Shown here one piece after another: positions 61,991 to 64,000 of a DNA stretch of 64,000 nt; the first letter of the stretch is position 1; every line of letters begins with the position of its first letter. The notes beneath the pieces were generated by a model. It was given only the letters and a program-made list of their open reading frames with translations. It was not told the DNA's origin and did no database searches. The position numbers and the translations under genes are program-made. The DNA comes from Struthidea cinerea (Eukaryota; Chordata; Aves; Passeriformes; Corcoracidae): contig VZTI01002652.1 in the NCBI GenBank assembly GCA_013397865.1, positions 623,951-687,950 on the forward strand. The letters are read 5' to 3'.

Positions 61991-64000
61991 TGGTGTTAAA
62001 ACCTGTTGTTTTCTAGCTTACTTAATGCATGTTTTCCTGTGGTGCTGTATCTAGAGGTTAAAGTGCAGAAAATGCTTGTTTGGTTCAGAGATGCAGGACT
62101 ACAGAAGCAGCATTTAAAACTAATGTGTATTTTTACTACTCTGATTTGATTTTGTACTGACGTCAAACCAAATTGCTTGGTTATTTCCTTCCCCACCCCT
62201 CCCCCCCACCAAAAAAGAAAAAAAAAGAAAAAAAAGTGCCTAGACTGTTGAGTAAAATGTTGTTGAGGTCATTCAAAAGAGACATGACTGAAACTTTGGA
62301 AATAGGAAAACAGAAAAGTTGAAACAACTAATCCTTTTGTGTAGCTTTGCAAATAGAGGCCTCATGAGCTGGGGAAGGATTGTGGGATTGGGGGAAGGGA
62401 AGCAGCATTTCACTAAGCAGCTAGGATAGAAGTGTTTCAGCAGAAGATGATTTTGGGGAGTAGCTGTTTGATGAAGTGCTGTTTCACTAGCACCTTAAAG
62501 CAAAACATCTGTAAGAATCAACCTGCTACAATAATCAAACCTGTTCCCCTGCCCTTTTTTTTTTTTTTCTTTTGTGATACTTCAATTACTCTTAAAAGTA
62601 GGTCACTGGTTTTGGCAAACTTGGACATGGGTTTTGTAACTTAAAAATTCTGCACAGCTTGTTCACCAGGCTGCACTGAGTTCACTTGAGTGCATGGACG
62701 AGTGGGATAGTCCAGCAGATCTGAGGAGGGACAGGAGGGAGTCTCCTGGTGTGGCAAACGTGAGAGAAGTGTGGATGGTGTTCCAGCTGGCCTGCTGCTA
62801 CTAAAGGCAACTTACAGCAGCTGAAATGCTGTTCTCTGCTCTTCTGCTTGTGTCAAGAAATCGAGATGTTGTGTTTTCTATACCTGACAGTTCATGAGGT
62901 CAGCACAGAGCGCTGCTGTGCTAGTGCTATGTTCAGCTATACAGGTTTGCAGCAACAAATCTCCTTGTTGCACATACAGTTCTTGATGCTGACTTTATGC
63001 CTGAGATAAGCACTATGCCTGAGAATGGGAGCTGTCACTCTCTGAATTTTATGATCTTTGTATAATTAAATTATTTGCTATGATACTGTATTAGCTGTGG
63101 CAGGCAGACATAGCCTTGAATGCATAAGGATCTCTCATCAGGTCACTGCATACTGTAGAGTGTGGGTCTCCAGGATACTTACGCCATCAGGATGTAGGTT
63201 TTTCTAGAGTACAGTAAAGAAATGGGATTAATAGGTTGGGATCATGCCACCAAGCTGGTGCTGAAAAGGCCACTTGTTTTTCCTCCATCCCAAAAGGGTT
63301 AGGCTTTTCTAATTTAAATATTTTCTAATTTAAAATTAATGGCTTGTCTAGACTATTTTCTATCTTTTATGTCAGACTCTAGCAAAAGAATATAATGGTT
63401 TTTTTTTTTTTCTTTTAGAAGGGTGGTTTCATGCTCACACCACAAGAATGGGCTACAAGTAGGGATGGGCAGGCATGTGCTGTCTGTACATGTTACACTA
63501 TCCAGCTTTTCAGGAGCCCCGCTATCCCCCTGCGGGAGGGTGGGTGTTTAGCAGTAGCTGTGTCAGCTGCTAGGAACTGCTAGGCATGCTTGTGAGCCCA
63601 CAGCTATTTCAACAGAGTTGACATAATTCTTATAAAGCTCCAGTAGTCATGTTTTGGGAATAGTAACTTGCAAATAGCTTTTTCCTAGAAACCATGACTA
63701 CTAACCAGTAGCTTTGTGATACAAATTCAGAAAATACCTCCTTGCAGAAGACTTCTTGAAAGCTCATCCAGAAGTTTGTACAGGAGTTTTATTACCCATT
63801 CCAAGATTATCAAACACATTTGGGTCCAGGAGATAATTTCTGTTCTTCAATTGCACTTTAAGCTGTAATATTTTTTGGGGTCTGACATGAAAGGTGGGTT
63901 TCTGCTTTATCGAGCACATCTAATGCATGAGGGCACAGCCATAGTAGGGATAGCCTTTGCCTATTAAAACCCAAGTATACTTAGCCTGTTTGTTTGGCTT
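61991..64000. other. Non-coding stretch to the window end
   Basis: The segment contains a C-run and A-rich simple tract (62194-62236), poly-T near 62556-62568 and 63401-63411, and a 14-bp duplication (TTTTCTAATTTAAA at 63305-63318 and 63321-63334). No exon, RNA gene or known transposon was recognised. Confidence 0.4.

Noticed and set aside
1..64000. tRNA, rRNA or known microRNA genes
   Set aside because: No tRNA A/B-box pairs with a cloverleaf and no familiar microRNA seeds within hairpins were found by eye. A covariance-model scan would be decisive.

Overview
The window looks like nuclear DNA from a bird. It is AT-rich and mostly non-coding. It carries several fragments of the avian CR1 LINE in different states of decay, two copies of a ~1.08 kb endogenous-retrovirus LTR of a kind I recognise from bird genomes, and a few old MIR-like SINE remnants. 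I saw no mammalian Alu or L1. There is no bacterial or phage-style gene organisation, and no CRISPR array, operon or origin.

Layout: bases 1-420 are GC- and CpG-rich and look like the edge of a CpG-island promoter or first exon whose body lies to the left of the window. From about 420 to 64000 the sequence looks like one long intron or intergenic desert. I could not support any protein-coding exon in it: the open frames are short, low in complexity, or lie inside repeats. Which gene owns the CpG island, and its direction, cannot be decided here.

Mobile elements in order: a short CpG-rich LTR-like insertion (1992-2163, +); CR1 3' tail (5649-5774, +); complete solo LTR copy A (6549-7629, +) with a perfect 5-bp target duplication; CR1 3' tail (11400-11484, +); CR1 3' end with the last part of ORF2 (25459-25985, -); solo LTR copy B (40892-41975, -) with a near-perfect 5-bp duplication; CR1 reverse-transcriptase fragment (43637-44040, +), frameshifted and altered at a motif A aspartate; old CR1 fragment (49820-50150, -); MIR-like SINE remnants near 52200-52410 and 61880-61990, with weaker ones near 42110-42210 and 45160-45310. 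Simple repeats include a (CA)16 tract, a (TA)12 tract inside a 34-bp perfect palindrome, several poly-T runs, and a 28-N assembly gap in a poly-T run (59805-59832).

Between the repeats, a few stretches keep CpGs and dense transcription-factor-like motifs in otherwise AT-rich DNA (about 35205-35400, 38640-38850, 43010-43160, 59890-60140). They are candidate conserved non-coding elements, but this is pattern-based inference and needs alignment to other genomes. I found no convincing novel biological system. The best-supported observations are the LTR pair with its internal ~45-bp tandem array and matching insertion footprints, the CpG-dense short LTR, and several exact palindromes.
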